From contig JBAYWC010000014.1 in NCBI GenBank assembly GCA_041674265.1, positions 1 to 35,843 of the forward strand: DNA of 35,843 nt. The letters are read 5' to 3'. Positions within the stretch are counted from its first letter, which is position 1; each line of letters begins with the position of its first letter. This stretch comes from QYQL01 sp041674265 (GTDB taxonomy: Bacteria; Verrucomicrobiota; Verrucomicrobiia; Chthoniobacterales; Terrimicrobiaceae). The notes below the pieces were generated by a model that saw nothing but the letters and a program-made list of their open reading frames with translations, was not told the origin of the DNA and did not search any database. Position numbers and translations under genes: made by a program. Positions 7,001 to 22,309 of the stretch are shown here, piece by piece.

Positions 7001-9171
7001 GCGAAGGCCCGGGTTTCGAGCTGGCGGCTCTCTACAAGCCGGAGGGGGACCAGGGCCGCGCGATCGGGGCTCTGACCCGATCCCTCTTCGCGGGGAACCG
7101 CCACCAGACGCTGCTGGGCGTCACCGGATCGGGAAAGACATTCACCGTGGCCAATGTGATCCGCGATGTGAACCGTCCGACATTGATCATGTCGCACAAC
7201 AAAACCCTCGCGGCGCAGCTGTACAGCGAGTTCAAGCAGTTTTTCCCCCGCAATGCCGTGGAATATTTTGTCAGCTACTTCGACTACTACCAGCCGGAGG
7301 CCTATCTTCCGCGCACGGACACGTTCATCGAAAAAGACTCCTCGATCAACGAGGAGATCGAGCGCCTCCGCCTTTCTGCGGTGAGCTCGCTCCTCACCCG
7401 CCGCGACACGATCGTCGTGGCCAGCGTCTCCTGCATCTACGGCCTCGCCTCGCCGGAGGATTTTTTGCAGATGCTCGCCACCCTCCGGCCCGGGCAGATG
7501 ATGACGCGGGAGGCGTTGCTTTCGAAGCTGGTGGACATGCTCTACGAGCGGAACGACACCGCCTTCACCCGCGGAAAGTTCCGCGTGCGGGGCGACGTGG
7601 TCGAGGTTCATCCCGCGCAGAGCGAGGACGAGGCGGTGCGCGTCGAGTTCTTCGGCGACGAGATCGAAAGGATCAGCCAGTTCGACCCCCTCACCGGGCA
7701 CGTCTCCGCCACGCTCACGACGTTCACGCTTTTTCCCGCGAAGCAGTTTGTGACGCCGCACGACAAGCTCAACCGCGCGATGGGGGACATCCGCAGGGAA
7801 ATGGAGGCGCGGGTGATCGAGTTCGAGCGCGACGGCAAATACATCGAGGCCCAGCGGATCAAGATGCGCACAGAGTTCGACCTCGAGATGATGCAGGAAA
7901 TGGGATATTGCAGCGGCATCGAGAACTATTCCCGCCACCTCACCGGCCGCCCGCCGGGATCGAGGCCATACACCCTCATGGACTTCCTGCCGGAGGACAC
8001 CCTGCTGGTGATCGACGAGTCGCATGCCACGGTTCCGCAGATCGGCGGGATGTTCGCCGGCGACCGCTCGCGCAAGTCGGTCCTGGTAAATTACGGGTTC
8101 CGGCTTCCCAGCGCCCTCGACAACCGCCCGCTCAATTTCGAGGAATTCATGGAGGTGACGAATCAGATCATCTACGTGAGCGCGACCCCGGGACCGTTCG
8201 AGATCCGCAACAGCGTCGCGGGAAATTCCTCCTGGATCGCCAATCCGGACAAGATTCTCGGCGCGCCGAGGATCCCTCCATTCCAAGGAAAACGGCCCGG
8301 GACCGGAGACGATCCGGAGCCGCCGCTGGATGTCCACACACCCGGATCCCCGCTGGTGGCCGAGCAAATCATCCGTCCCACCGGGCTCCTGGACCCGAAG
8401 ATCACCGTCCGCCCCCTGCAGGGGCAGATCGATGCCACGATCGAACTTTGCCGCGCCCGCATCGAGAATGGCGAGCGGGTGCTCGTGACGACACTGACCA
8501 AGCGCACGGCGGAAGACCTCGCGGATTATCTCCGGGAAATCGGGCTCAAGGTCCGCTACCTGCACAGCGACATCGACACGATCGAGCGGGTGGAGATTTT
8601 GCGCGGCCTCCGGGCCGGCGAGTGCGATGTGCTTGTGGGGATCAACCTTCTGCGCGAAGGGCTCGATCTTCCCGAGGTTTCACTGGTGTGCATCCTGGAC
8701 GCCGACAAGGAAGGCTACCTCCGCAGCCAGACGAGCCTCATCCAGACGGCCGGGCGCGCCGCGCGGCATATCAACGGCGAGGTCGTTCTCTTCGCGGACA
8801 CCGTGACCGGAAGCATGCAGGCGCTGCTGGATGTGAGCGATTACCGGCGCGGCCGCCAGGAGGCTTACAACAAAAAGCACCACATCACGCCGAAGAGCGT
8901 CCAGCGGGCGGTCCAGGAAAGCCTCCATGTGATCATCAAAGGCCGGGAGGTCGAACAAGGCATCGTCAAGGAAGACGCGGCCAGTTTCGATCTGCACGAA
9001 CTGGTTCGCGAACTCGAACGCGACATGGCCGCCGCCGCCGCAAATCTCGAATACGAACGCGCCGCGCTTCTCCGGGATCAAATCACCGAGCTGAAGAGCG
9101 GGACCGGAACCAGGATCGAACCGCGCGGCAGGGGCTCCTACCCCAAACCTTCCCGCCGCAAGCGCGGGTAG
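6997..9171 (+). CDS. uvrB: excinuclease ABC subunit B
   Basis: A 724-residue damage-recognition helicase of nucleotide excision repair. It receives DNA from UvrA, verifies the lesion and recruits UvrC. Walker A is GVTGSGKT (41-48). The beta-hairpin that clamps damaged DNA is in YFDYYQPEAYLPRTDTF. The DEAD-type box is VIDESHATVPQ, and later helicase motifs YVSATPGPFE, LLREGLDLPEV and QTAGRAARH are intact. The C-terminal UVR motif (DLHELVRELERDM..., near 668-705) for UvrC contact is present. Between FEIRNS and AEQIIRPTGLLDP (about 407-452) lies a proline- and glycine-rich insertion of about 45 residues, where most UvrB proteins have a few residues. The start ATG overlaps the transporter stop (ATGA), so the two are translationally coupled. 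The gene ends five bases from the convergent VOC gene. Confidence 0.97.
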   Translation: MSEGPGFELAALYKPEGDQGRAIGALTRSLFAGNRHQTLLGVTGSGKTFTVANVIRDVNRPTLIMSHNKTLAAQLYSEFKQFFPRNAVEYFVSYFDYYQPEAYLPRTDTFIEKDSSINEEIERLRLSAVSSLLTRRDTIVVASVSCIYGLASPEDFLQMLATLRPGQMMTREALLSKLVDMLYERNDTAFTRGKFRVRGDVVEVHPAQSEDEAVRVEFFGDEIERISQFDPLTGHVSATLTTFTLFPAKQFVTPHDKLNRAMGDIRREMEARVIEFERDGKYIEAQRIKMRTEFDLEMMQEMGYCSGIENYSRHLTGRPPGSRPYTLMDFLPEDTLLVIDESHATVPQIGGMFAGDRSRKSVLVNYGFRLPSALDNRPLNFEEFMEVTNQIIYVSATPGPFEIRNSVAGNSSWIANPDKILGAPRIPPFQGKRPGTGDDPEPPLDVHTPGSPLVAEQIIRPTGLLDPKITVRPLQGQIDATIELCRARIENGERVLVTTLTKRTAEDLADYLREIGLKVRYLHSDIDTIERVEILRGLRAGECDVLVGINLLREGLDLPEVSLVCILDADKEGYLRSQTSLIQTAGRAARHINGEVVLFADTVTGSMQALLDVSDYRRGRQEAYNKKHHITPKSVQRAVQESLHVIIKGREVEQGIVKEDAASFDLHELVRELERDMAAAAANLEYERAALLRDQITELKSGTGTRIEPRGRGSYPKPSRRKRG

Positions 9172-9176
9172 AGCTT

Positions 9177-9647
9177 CTACTCCGGCCCGACATACTCCCC
9201 GAAGATCAGCGTGTATCCGTCGGGGTCCGCCAGGGCGAATTCCTTCATGTGGGAGGAGGAGGTCTTGAGTTCGGAAGCGAGCTTCACGCCTGTGGCTTTG
9301 ACCTGTTTGTAATAACCGTCGATGCGGGCCATCCGGATATAGAACGAGGGTTTGTATCCCTTGATCGCGTTCTTGTCGGCGACAAATCCGAGCTGCACGT
9401 TGTCCCGTCCGACAACCACGTAATTTCCGCTTTGCAGGATCAACTCGAAGCCGAGTTTGCTGGCGTAGAATTCGACGGCTTGTTTCAGGCTGGCGACCGA
9501 CAGCGTCGGGATCAAATCCACCAACTCCGGCCTGGCCTCGAGGCGGATCAGGCCATCGGGTCCGGGTTGGACAACATTGGTATTTGTCTGGGCAGGGGAA
9601 CCCGGGACAGCCAAGGCCACCGCCATTGCCACAAGGAAACGCCGCAT
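9177..9647 (-). CDS. secreted VOC-fold (glyoxalase/bleomycin-resistance-like) protein
   Basis: 156 residues. The first 19 or so (MRRFLVAMAVALAVPGSPAQ) look like a signal peptide, which is unusual because most VOC proteins are cytoplasmic. The rest is one glyoxalase/dioxygenase module: LIPTLSVASLKQAVEFYASKLGFEL, then VQLGFV, then DGYYKQVKATGV and the closing FALADPDGYTLIFGEY. Paired beta-alpha-beta-beta-beta units of this fold bind a metal or a small ligand, and one copy usually dimerises. The reaction is unknown. AAAAGGAAACG before the ATG is a fair ribosome-binding site. It lies 52 bases downstream of manA on the same strand and may be cotranscribed with it. Confidence 0.8.
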   Translation of the reverse strand: MRRFLVAMAVALAVPGSPAQTNTNVVQPGPDGLIRLEARPELVDLIPTLSVASLKQAVEFYASKLGFELILQSGNYVVVGRDNVQLGFVADKNAIKGYKPSFYIRMARIDGYYKQVKATGVKLASELKTSSSHMKEFALADPDGYTLIFGEYVGPE

Positions 9648-9699
9648 CGTTTCCTTTTACAACTGTTGCCGTTCGGATGCCAATAAATCCTTGGGCGGG

Positions 9700-10644
9700 T
9701 CAGACCGGCAGCGTTGTCAGCAGGACCTCCGCCGCTCCGCCGACCGGCGCCAATTCCAGGCCGGTTCCGGCTGCCGGCGCGATCAGGAACTGGCCTTTCC
9801 CGAACGATGTTCCCCTGCACGAAACGGTTCCTTCCGTAACAGCGATCAGCGCGAAGCGCCCGGATGGCCTGACATCCCTAGGAGAATCGAGAGGAATCTT
9901 CTCCACTTCGAAGAAGGGACACCTGGCAACGGCGGTTTCCCGGATCCCGCAGACCGTCGGCTCGAAATCGTCGAAGTCAATCGAGGCAAGGGATTCCTCG
10001 ATGTGGAGGGCGCGGGGGGCGCCGTCGAGCCCCATCCGGTTCCAGTCGAAGACGCGGTAAGTCGTGTCACTGTTCTGCTGGACTTCGACGATGACGTTTC
10101 CCTCGCCGATCGCATGCAGGCGACCGCTGGGAATAAAAATGCTCTCTCCGGTGGCGACCGGAATTTCGTGCAATGTGCGTTCGACCTCCCCTGTGCGGAG
10201 AACGCTCTCGAACTCCTCGCGCGTCACGCCTTTTTTCAAGCCCGCGTAGATCCGGGCTCCGGGGAGGGCATCCAGAAAATACCAGACCTCTGTCTTGGGT
10301 TCCCCGCCAAGCGCCTCCGCCAGGCGCAGCGGGGGATGAACCTGCACGGAGAGTCTTTCCCGCGCATCCAGAAGCTTGATCAACAAAGGAAACCGCGCGG
10401 AAGGATGCGAGGCATACGCTTCGCCGAACAATTCCGCCCGGTGGCGGCTCCAAAGCTCATGGAGGGTCTTCCCCCGGAACGGGCCGGAATGCACGATGCT
10501 CTGCGCGTCGTCCCGGTCCACGACCTCCCAAAGTTCCCCGATGAGCAACCCGTTCGGGATGGCCTTGCCCAGAAGCGACTCGAACCGTCGGCCTCCCCAC
10601 ACGCGTTCCATCGGAATTGGCTCGAAAAAAAGTGGCTCGCTCAT
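9700..10644 (-). CDS. manA: mannose-6-phosphate isomerase, class I
   Basis: A 314-residue zinc enzyme interconverting mannose 6-phosphate and fructose 6-phosphate. It feeds mannose into glycolysis or supplies mannose for GDP-mannose and glycans. The cupin core and metal ligands are visible: Q101 and H103 in SVQVHPP, E119 in PKTEVWY, and H177 in PSGRLHAIGEG, followed by VIVEVQQNSDTTYRVFDWNR with the catalytic-site arginine (R197). The length fits the short Firmicutes-like ManA group of about 315 residues, without the extra helical domain of the E. coli enzyme. The glycosyltransferase at 0.7 kb is a possible consumer of mannose donors, but nothing links them directly. No clear Shine-Dalgarno precedes the ATG at 10644. 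Confidence 0.93.
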   Translation of the reverse strand: MSEPLFFEPIPMERVWGGRRFESLLGKAIPNGLLIGELWEVVDRDDAQSIVHSGPFRGKTLHELWSRHRAELFGEAYASHPSARFPLLIKLLDARERLSVQVHPPLRLAEALGGEPKTEVWYFLDALPGARIYAGLKKGVTREEFESVLRTGEVERTLHEIPVATGESIFIPSGRLHAIGEGNVIVEVQQNSDTTYRVFDWNRMGLDGAPRALHIEESLASIDFDDFEPTVCGIRETAVARCPFFEVEKIPLDSPRDVRPSGRFALIAVTEGTVSCRGTSFGKGQFLIAPAAGTGLELAPVGGAAEVLLTTLPV

Positions 10645-10713
10645 GAACGGGCAGTTTTTTCCGTTCCCCCTCCAACCGCAATACCAAAAAAACGCCTCAA
10701 AATGTGAACGGCA

Positions 10714-10729
10714 TGGGGTTTACACCCCA
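10714..10729. repeat. small hairpin in the manA upstream region
   Basis: TGGGGT (10714-10719) and ACCCCA (10724-10729) flank a TTAC loop, an exact 6-bp stem. No T-run follows on either strand, so a terminator is unlikely. It lies between divergent manA and the relic island and could be an operator or a leftover end of a mobile element. Confidence 0.3.
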
Positions 10730-10823
10730 AGGCATTTCCATTTACCTGACTCGGGCAGGACTGAGCGTGGCAGAAGTAAAAAAGGCTAGACAAAACGCGC
10801 TGCGGCGATAGCGTCGTGGTGGG

Positions 10824-11130
10824 ATGAACAAAAAAAGTAAAGTTGGCAATCGGGAGAAAAGGCTCAGCCAGGACCCTGGAGCCGTGGTTCTCAAGGAACT
10901 GGAAGCGCGTGCGATGCTCCAGCCGTTGCCCCGCGAGGAGATCGCCCCCTACATCAACTGGCACATCAGCCGCGCCGGACTCGACCGCGAGATCTTCGCG
11001 CCCGCCGCCGTCGATCTCCTCGCCGAAGCCAGCGAAGGCAACCCGCGAACCCTCAACCTCCTGGCCCAGGCCGCCTGGATCACCGCCGCGAGACTCGGGG
11101 AATCCTCCATCAGTGCCGCCCACGGCTGGA
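10824..11130 (+). pseudogene. remnant: C-terminal part of an ExeA/TniB-like AAA+ ATPase
   Basis: From the ATG at 10824 about 30 codons of no recognisable character are followed by a segment typical of the end of ExeA-like AAA+ ATPases: MLQPLPREEIAPYINWHI, then IFAPAAVDLLAEASEGNP, then RTLNLLAQAAW and a closing SISAAH. In intact proteins this part follows the ATPase core, whose Walker A and B are absent here. ExeA-like ATPases are frequent partners of DDE transposases, so the piece may come from a lost transposon. After about 11122 the homology stops and the sequence changes in another frame to a phosphoesterase. The open frame runs on as nonsense to 11450. Expression seems unlikely. Confidence 0.6.
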
Positions 11131-11131
11131 G

Positions 11132-11590
11132 AATCCAACCACCACAGGACTCCCCGAAGGCACCCCCTACGGGGTCGTTCCAGGCACCCACGATCACAAG
11201 GGCGGCACCAGCCAGTCCAACAAGTTTTTTGGCGTCGATCATTTCTCAGGACGCTCCTACCACGGGGGGCATTACGGCGCCGAGAACACCAGCCATTTCG
11301 ACAAATTCACCGCCAGCGGGCTGGATTCCATCGTGCTCTCCGTCGATTTCAACCGTGACAAGCTCGACTACGCGCCAATTGACGCCTGGGCCGACGACGC
11401 GCTCAAGGCCAATGCCATGCGCCGGGCCGTCGTTGTCAGCCACGCCCTGATTGGCGTGGACGGCTCGCTCGATCCGCGGGGGCAGGAAATTTATGACAAC
11501 CTCAAGGGAAACCCGAATCTATTCCTGATGCTTTGTGGCCACCATCACGGCGAGGCCCGACGGATGGATATTCATGAAGGAAGATCCCCA
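11132..11590 (+). pseudogene. remnant: calcineurin-like metallophosphoesterase, 5' part missing
   Basis: Read in the frame of 11132, the sequence gives NPTTTGLPEGTPYGVVPGTH, continuing DHKGG, then FDKFTASGLDSIVLSVDF, ADDALKANAMRRAVVVSHAL and LFLMLCGHHHGEARR. This is the C-terminal two thirds of a calcineurin-like phosphoesterase: the GNHD box appears as GTHD, and the metal-binding SH and GHHH boxes remain. The N-terminal metal boxes are missing because the homology begins at the junction with the ExeA remnant. The end is lost too: after MDIHEGR the frame runs antisense into tsf. The damaged GNHD box and both missing ends argue for a dead gene. Any start inside it, for example GTG at 11333, would be fortuitous. 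Confidence 0.6.
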
Positions 11591-11603
11591 TGCGTCGTGT
11601 CGA

Positions 11604-12206
11604 CTATTCTCCCAAGTCCTCGCCCACCATGTAGCGGGTGAAGCGGCGGATGACCATGTTCTCTCCCATCTCGGCGATTTTGCTGTTGAGGAGATCCTTG
11701 ATCGTCAGGTCGGGATTCTTGATGAACGGCTGATCCAGAAGACAGATCGTGCTGTAGAACTTTTCGATCTTTCCATCCACGATCTTGTCCACAATGTTCG
11801 CGGGTTTGCCCATCACCTGGGCCGCGTAGATCTCGCGCTCGGCGAGGATCAGCTTTTCGGGCACCTGCTCCCGGCTCACATAGAGCGGGTGGGCGGCAGC
11901 GATGTGCAGGGTCACGTCCTTGACGAAATCGCGAAACGCGTCGTTCTTCGCGACGAAATCGGTCTCGCAATTGATCTCCACCAACACCCCCACCTTGCCC
12001 TGCAGGTGGATGTAGGAGGCAACGGCTCCTTCCTTGGCGACACGGGAGGATTTTCTGCCGGCGCTGGCAATCCCCTTCTTGCGGAGAATATCCTCGGCGG
12101 CGGCAAGATCCCCCTTGGCCTCGGTCAGGGCCCTCTTGCAATCCATCATTCCCGCGTTCGTTTTTTCGCGGAGTTCTTTGACGAGTGAGGCGGATATTTC
12201 GGACAT
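11604..12206 (-). CDS. tsf: translation elongation factor Ts
   Basis: A 200-residue guanine-nucleotide exchange factor that reloads EF-Tu. The N-terminal UBA-like module has LREKTNAGMMDCKRALTEAK. The core contains GAVASYIHLQGKVGVLVEINCETDFVAKND, with the TDFVA segment that contacts EF-Tu. Only one core subdomain is present, as in the short EF-Ts of Thermus and many other bacteria (E. coli EF-Ts has about 283 residues), and the C-terminus IRRFTRYMVGEDLGE is complete. It is the last gene of the rplA-to-tsf operon, separated from rpsB by a 97-base gap filled by a long imperfect hairpin. The relic phosphoesterase runs into its 3' end on the other strand. Confidence 0.96.
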   Translation of the reverse strand: MSEISASLVKELREKTNAGMMDCKRALTEAKGDLAAAEDILRKKGIASAGRKSSRVAKEGAVASYIHLQGKVGVLVEINCETDFVAKNDAFRDFVKDVTLHIAAAHPLYVSREQVPEKLILAEREIYAAQVMGKPANIVDKIVDGKIEKFYSTICLLDQPFIKNPDLTIKDLLNSKIAEMGENMVIRRFTRYMVGEDLGE

Positions 12207-12212
12207 AGGAAA

Positions 12213-12296
12213 AGTGTTCAGTGGTTCAGTGATTCAGTTTTCAGCAACGACAGCGGAAACTCTCCCCTGAACACTGGAAACTGAATACTGAAAACT
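12213..12296. repeat. long imperfect inverted repeat built of TTCAGT units between rpsB and tsf
   Basis: The left arm 12213-12244 repeats the unit TTCAGT (GTTCAGTGGTTCAGTGATTC and so on). The right arm 12267-12296 (CTGAACACTGG...ACTGAAAACT) is its imperfect reverse complement, with about 80% pairing and a loop of 22 bases. In the tsf-ward transcript the hairpin would end in CACTTTTCC just before the tsf start, so it may attenuate, process or stabilise the message. Its modular units also look like an intergenic repeat family. Confidence 0.7.
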
Positions 12297-12303
12297 TTTT
12301 TGT

Positions 12304-13050
12304 TTACTCGGAGACGGCGGCCAATTCGGAAGGGGCGGTCTTCGCGGCACCCTTGGCCTCGATGATGGATTGGACAAGCTTCTGGAGAATGACGCGGATC
12401 GAGCGGATGGCGTCGTCGTTGCCCGCGATCGGATATTCGATTTTCTCCGGGTCGCAGTTCGTGTCCACGATGGCGATGATCGGGATCTTCAGGCGGTTGG
12501 CCTCGGCGACGGCGATCTCCTCGCGAAGCGTGTCGATGACCACGAGTGCATCCGGCAGCTTTTCCATGTTCACAATCCCCTCGAGATTGTGGAGGAGCTT
12601 GGCCCCTTCGCGGCGGATGGCCGCGGCTTCGGCCTTGTTGATCTTTGCAAAGGCGGGCGATTTTTCGGAGGCCTGGATTTCCTTCAGCCGGGCGACGCTT
12701 TTCCGGATGGTGGTGAGATTGGTGAGCGTTCCGCCGAGCCAGCGCTGGTTGACGAAAAGCTGCCCCGTGGCCGTCGCCGCTTCGCGAACGGCTTCCTGGG
12801 CCTGCTTCTTGGTGCCCACGAAGAGGATTTTTCCTCCTCCGCGGACCAGGTTCGTCAGATATTCCGTGGCACGCGAGAGCTGGTCCACTGTCTGCGCCAG
12901 GTCGATGATGTAGATGGAATTCTTTTCTTCCAGGATGTAGTCGCGCATCTTGGGATTCCAGCGTTTCGTCTGGTGTCCATAGTGCACGCCGGCTTCGAGC
13001 AGTTCGGTCATGAGTTCGACGTTTGGATATTTGGGTGTTTCTTCGGACAT
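12304..13050 (-). CDS. rpsB: 30S ribosomal protein S2
   Basis: A 248-residue small-subunit protein. Signatures of the family are LLEAGVHYGHQTKRWNPKMR near the N-terminus, the YIIDLAQT strand, GGGKILFVGTKKQAQEAV, NQRWLGGTLTN and the late EANRLKIPIIAIVDTNCDPE with ipNDDAIRSIR. Length is normal and the C-terminal tail is short and acidic-alanine rich. It begins eight bases after the rpoC stop on the same strand and precedes tsf, so the common rpsB-tsf pair is here attached directly to rpoBC. The sites upstream of rpsB show no room for a separate promoter or S2 leader except inside rpoC. Confidence 0.97.
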   Translation of the reverse strand: MSEETPKYPNVELMTELLEAGVHYGHQTKRWNPKMRDYILEEKNSIYIIDLAQTVDQLSRATEYLTNLVRGGGKILFVGTKKQAQEAVREAATATGQLFVNQRWLGGTLTNLTTIRKSVARLKEIQASEKSPAFAKINKAEAAAIRREGAKLLHNLEGIVNMEKLPDALVVIDTLREEIAVAEANRLKIPIIAIVDTNCDPEKIEYPIAGNDDAIRSIRVILQKLVQSIIEAKGAAKTAPSELAAVSE

Positions 13051-13058
13051 GGTATCGC

Positions 13059-17174
<4,116 letters not shown>

Positions 17175-17204
17175 GGGATCGATTCTTTATTCTATTGCGG
17201 TGGA

Positions 17205-20999
<3,795 letters not shown>

Positions 21000-21212
21000 G
21001 GTGGATTCGAGTGGCTTTTCCGGTGAATTGTTGGGTGTGCCAACCTGTGGTTATCGACTCCGGCAGCCGGTCAAAACGTCTGAATACAAAACATCCGCGC
21101 AGGCAGGCAGGGGGGTTCCCCACCCGTCTGTTGACGGATTGATGATTGCTCGGACGGATTCGATCGGATAACAGAGCCTTGGCTTCCAGCGGAGGTAAGA
21201 GTTTATAGGGAT

Positions 21213-21252
21213 CCGCAGAGAGATCAAGATTTTTTTCGAGATCTCTCTGCGG
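21213..21252 (-). promoter_or_regulatory. 13-bp hairpin in the rplL-rpoB gap (attenuator or RNA-processing site)
   Basis: CCGCAGAGAGATC (21213-21225) and GATCTCTCTGCGG (21240-21252) are exact complements around a 14-base loop. The structure lies 11 bases downstream of the rplL stop in the operon transcript. No run of U follows the stem in the direction of transcription, so it is not a classical terminator. E. coli has an RNase III cleavage hairpin and partial terminator at the same place, so a similar role here is likely but inferred. Confidence 0.65.
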
Positions 21253-21263
21253 GGTTGGCGGAA

Positions 21264-21644
21264 TTACTTGATTTCGACTTTGGCGCCGGCAGCTTCGATC
21301 TTTTTCTTGATCTCTTCCGCTTCTTCCTTGGTCACACCCTCTTTGAGGGGTTTGGGGGCGCTCTCGACGAGGGCTTTGGCTTCGGCGAGGCCGAGGCCGG
21401 CCACGGCGGCGCGCACCTCTTTGATGACGGCGATTTTGTTTCCGCCGACTTCCAGAAGGATGACGTCGAATGCGGTTTTTTCCTCGACTGGAGCAGCTGC
21501 GGCTCCCGCGGGGCCTGCGGCTGCGACCGCGACCGGCGCTGCGGCGCTGACGCCCCATTTTTCTTCGAGTTGTTTGACCAGGTCGGCGATTTCCAGAACG
21601 GTGAGTCCGCTGAGCTGGTCTACGAGTGCTTGTGTGTCTGCCAT
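21264..21644 (-). CDS. rplL: 50S ribosomal protein L7/L12
   Basis: A 126-residue stalk protein present in several copies per ribosome, which recruits and stimulates translation GTPases. The N-terminal dimerisation part is LVDQLSGLTVLEIADLVKQL. An alanine- and glycine-rich hinge follows (about 34-52). The C-terminal factor-binding domain has EKTAFDVILLEVGGNKIAVI, then KEVRAAVAGLGLAEAKALVE and ending AAGAKVEIK. All are typical. It follows rplJ after 138 bases containing a hairpin and precedes rpoB after another hairpin, which suggests stalk protein output is set separately from that of polymerase. Confidence 0.98.
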   Translation of the reverse strand: MADTQALVDQLSGLTVLEIADLVKQLEEKWGVSAAAPVAVAAAGPAGAAAAPVEEKTAFDVILLEVGGNKIAVIKEVRAAVAGLGLAEAKALVESAPKPLKEGVTKEEAEEIKKKIEAAGAKVEIK

Positions 21645-21745
21645 TGTATTATTTCTATTGTGGTATCGTCGCGCCCGGAAGCCTCAGGGCATTTGAGCCA
21701 GACAGCCGTCTGACCGACGAGGAACCGGTTTTTGGTTTTGTGTTG

Positions 21746-21777
21746 TTGCCCGGTGCGGCTTCGAAAACACCGGGCAA
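21746..21777 (-). promoter_or_regulatory. 10-bp hairpin in the rplJ-rplL gap
   Basis: TTGCCCGGTG (21746-21755) and CACCGGGCAA (21768-21777) pair exactly around a 12-base loop, five bases after the rplJ stop in the transcript. No U-run follows. It could be an attenuator, a barrier protecting upstream RNA from exonucleases, or a processing site that raises L7/L12 relative to L10. Confidence 0.55.
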
Positions 21778-21782
21778 ATTCT

Positions 21783-22304
21783 TCAGGCCGCCTCCCCTGC
21801 CGCATCGGCCTTGGCCTTGAGGACGCGGGCCAGGCTGGCACCCGGCTCGTTGAGGATGCGGACAAATTGGCTCGCGGGGGTTTGAAGGAGGCCGAGGAGC
21901 TTGGCCTGCAAGACTTCCTTGCTCGGAAGGTCCGCAAGCTCGCCCACCTGGCCGGCGGTCAAAGCGGCGTTGTCCAAAACCCCGCCGCGGACGGTCGGTT
22001 TTTGGAACTCCGCGTGGAAGGACTTGAGGATTTTTGCGGCGGCGCAGATGTCGACCTCTCCGGTGACCATGGCGGTCTGCCCGGTCAGCGCCCCCTCCAG
22101 CTCCGGCATTTTCAGATCCTGGGCGGCAATTTTCAGGAAGGTGTTGCGCACGACACTGAGACGCGCGCCGGCGCCGGTCAGGCGGGTGCGGAGTTCCTCG
22201 AAATGGGGAACCTTCATGCCGGTGTAATCGACCAGCAGCAAATACGGCGAGGATTTCAGCTTCTCGCGGACGTCCGCGACGATCAATGTTTTCTCGGGTC
22301 TCAT
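21783..22304 (-). CDS. rplJ: 50S ribosomal protein L10
   Basis: A 173-residue protein that anchors L7/L12 dimers to the 23S rRNA GTPase centre. The N-terminal RNA-binding domain contains SSPYLLLVDYTGMKVPHFEE, RLSVVRNTFLKIAAQ and GALTGQTAMV. The C-terminal helix (about 145-173, FVRILNEPGASLARVLKAKA) is the L7/L12 docking segment. It starts only five bases after the rplA stop. An L10-binding leader, which in E. coli lies in the rplA-rplJ gap, would therefore have to be inside rplA or be missing. Confidence 0.96.
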   Translation of the reverse strand: MRPEKTLIVADVREKLKSSPYLLLVDYTGMKVPHFEELRTRLTGAGARLSVVRNTFLKIAAQDLKMPELEGALTGQTAMVTGEVDICAAAKILKSFHAEFQKPTVRGGVLDNAALTAGQVGELADLPSKEVLQAKLLGLLQTPASQFVRILNEPGASLARVLKAKADAAGEAA

Positions 22305-22309
22305 GGGAT

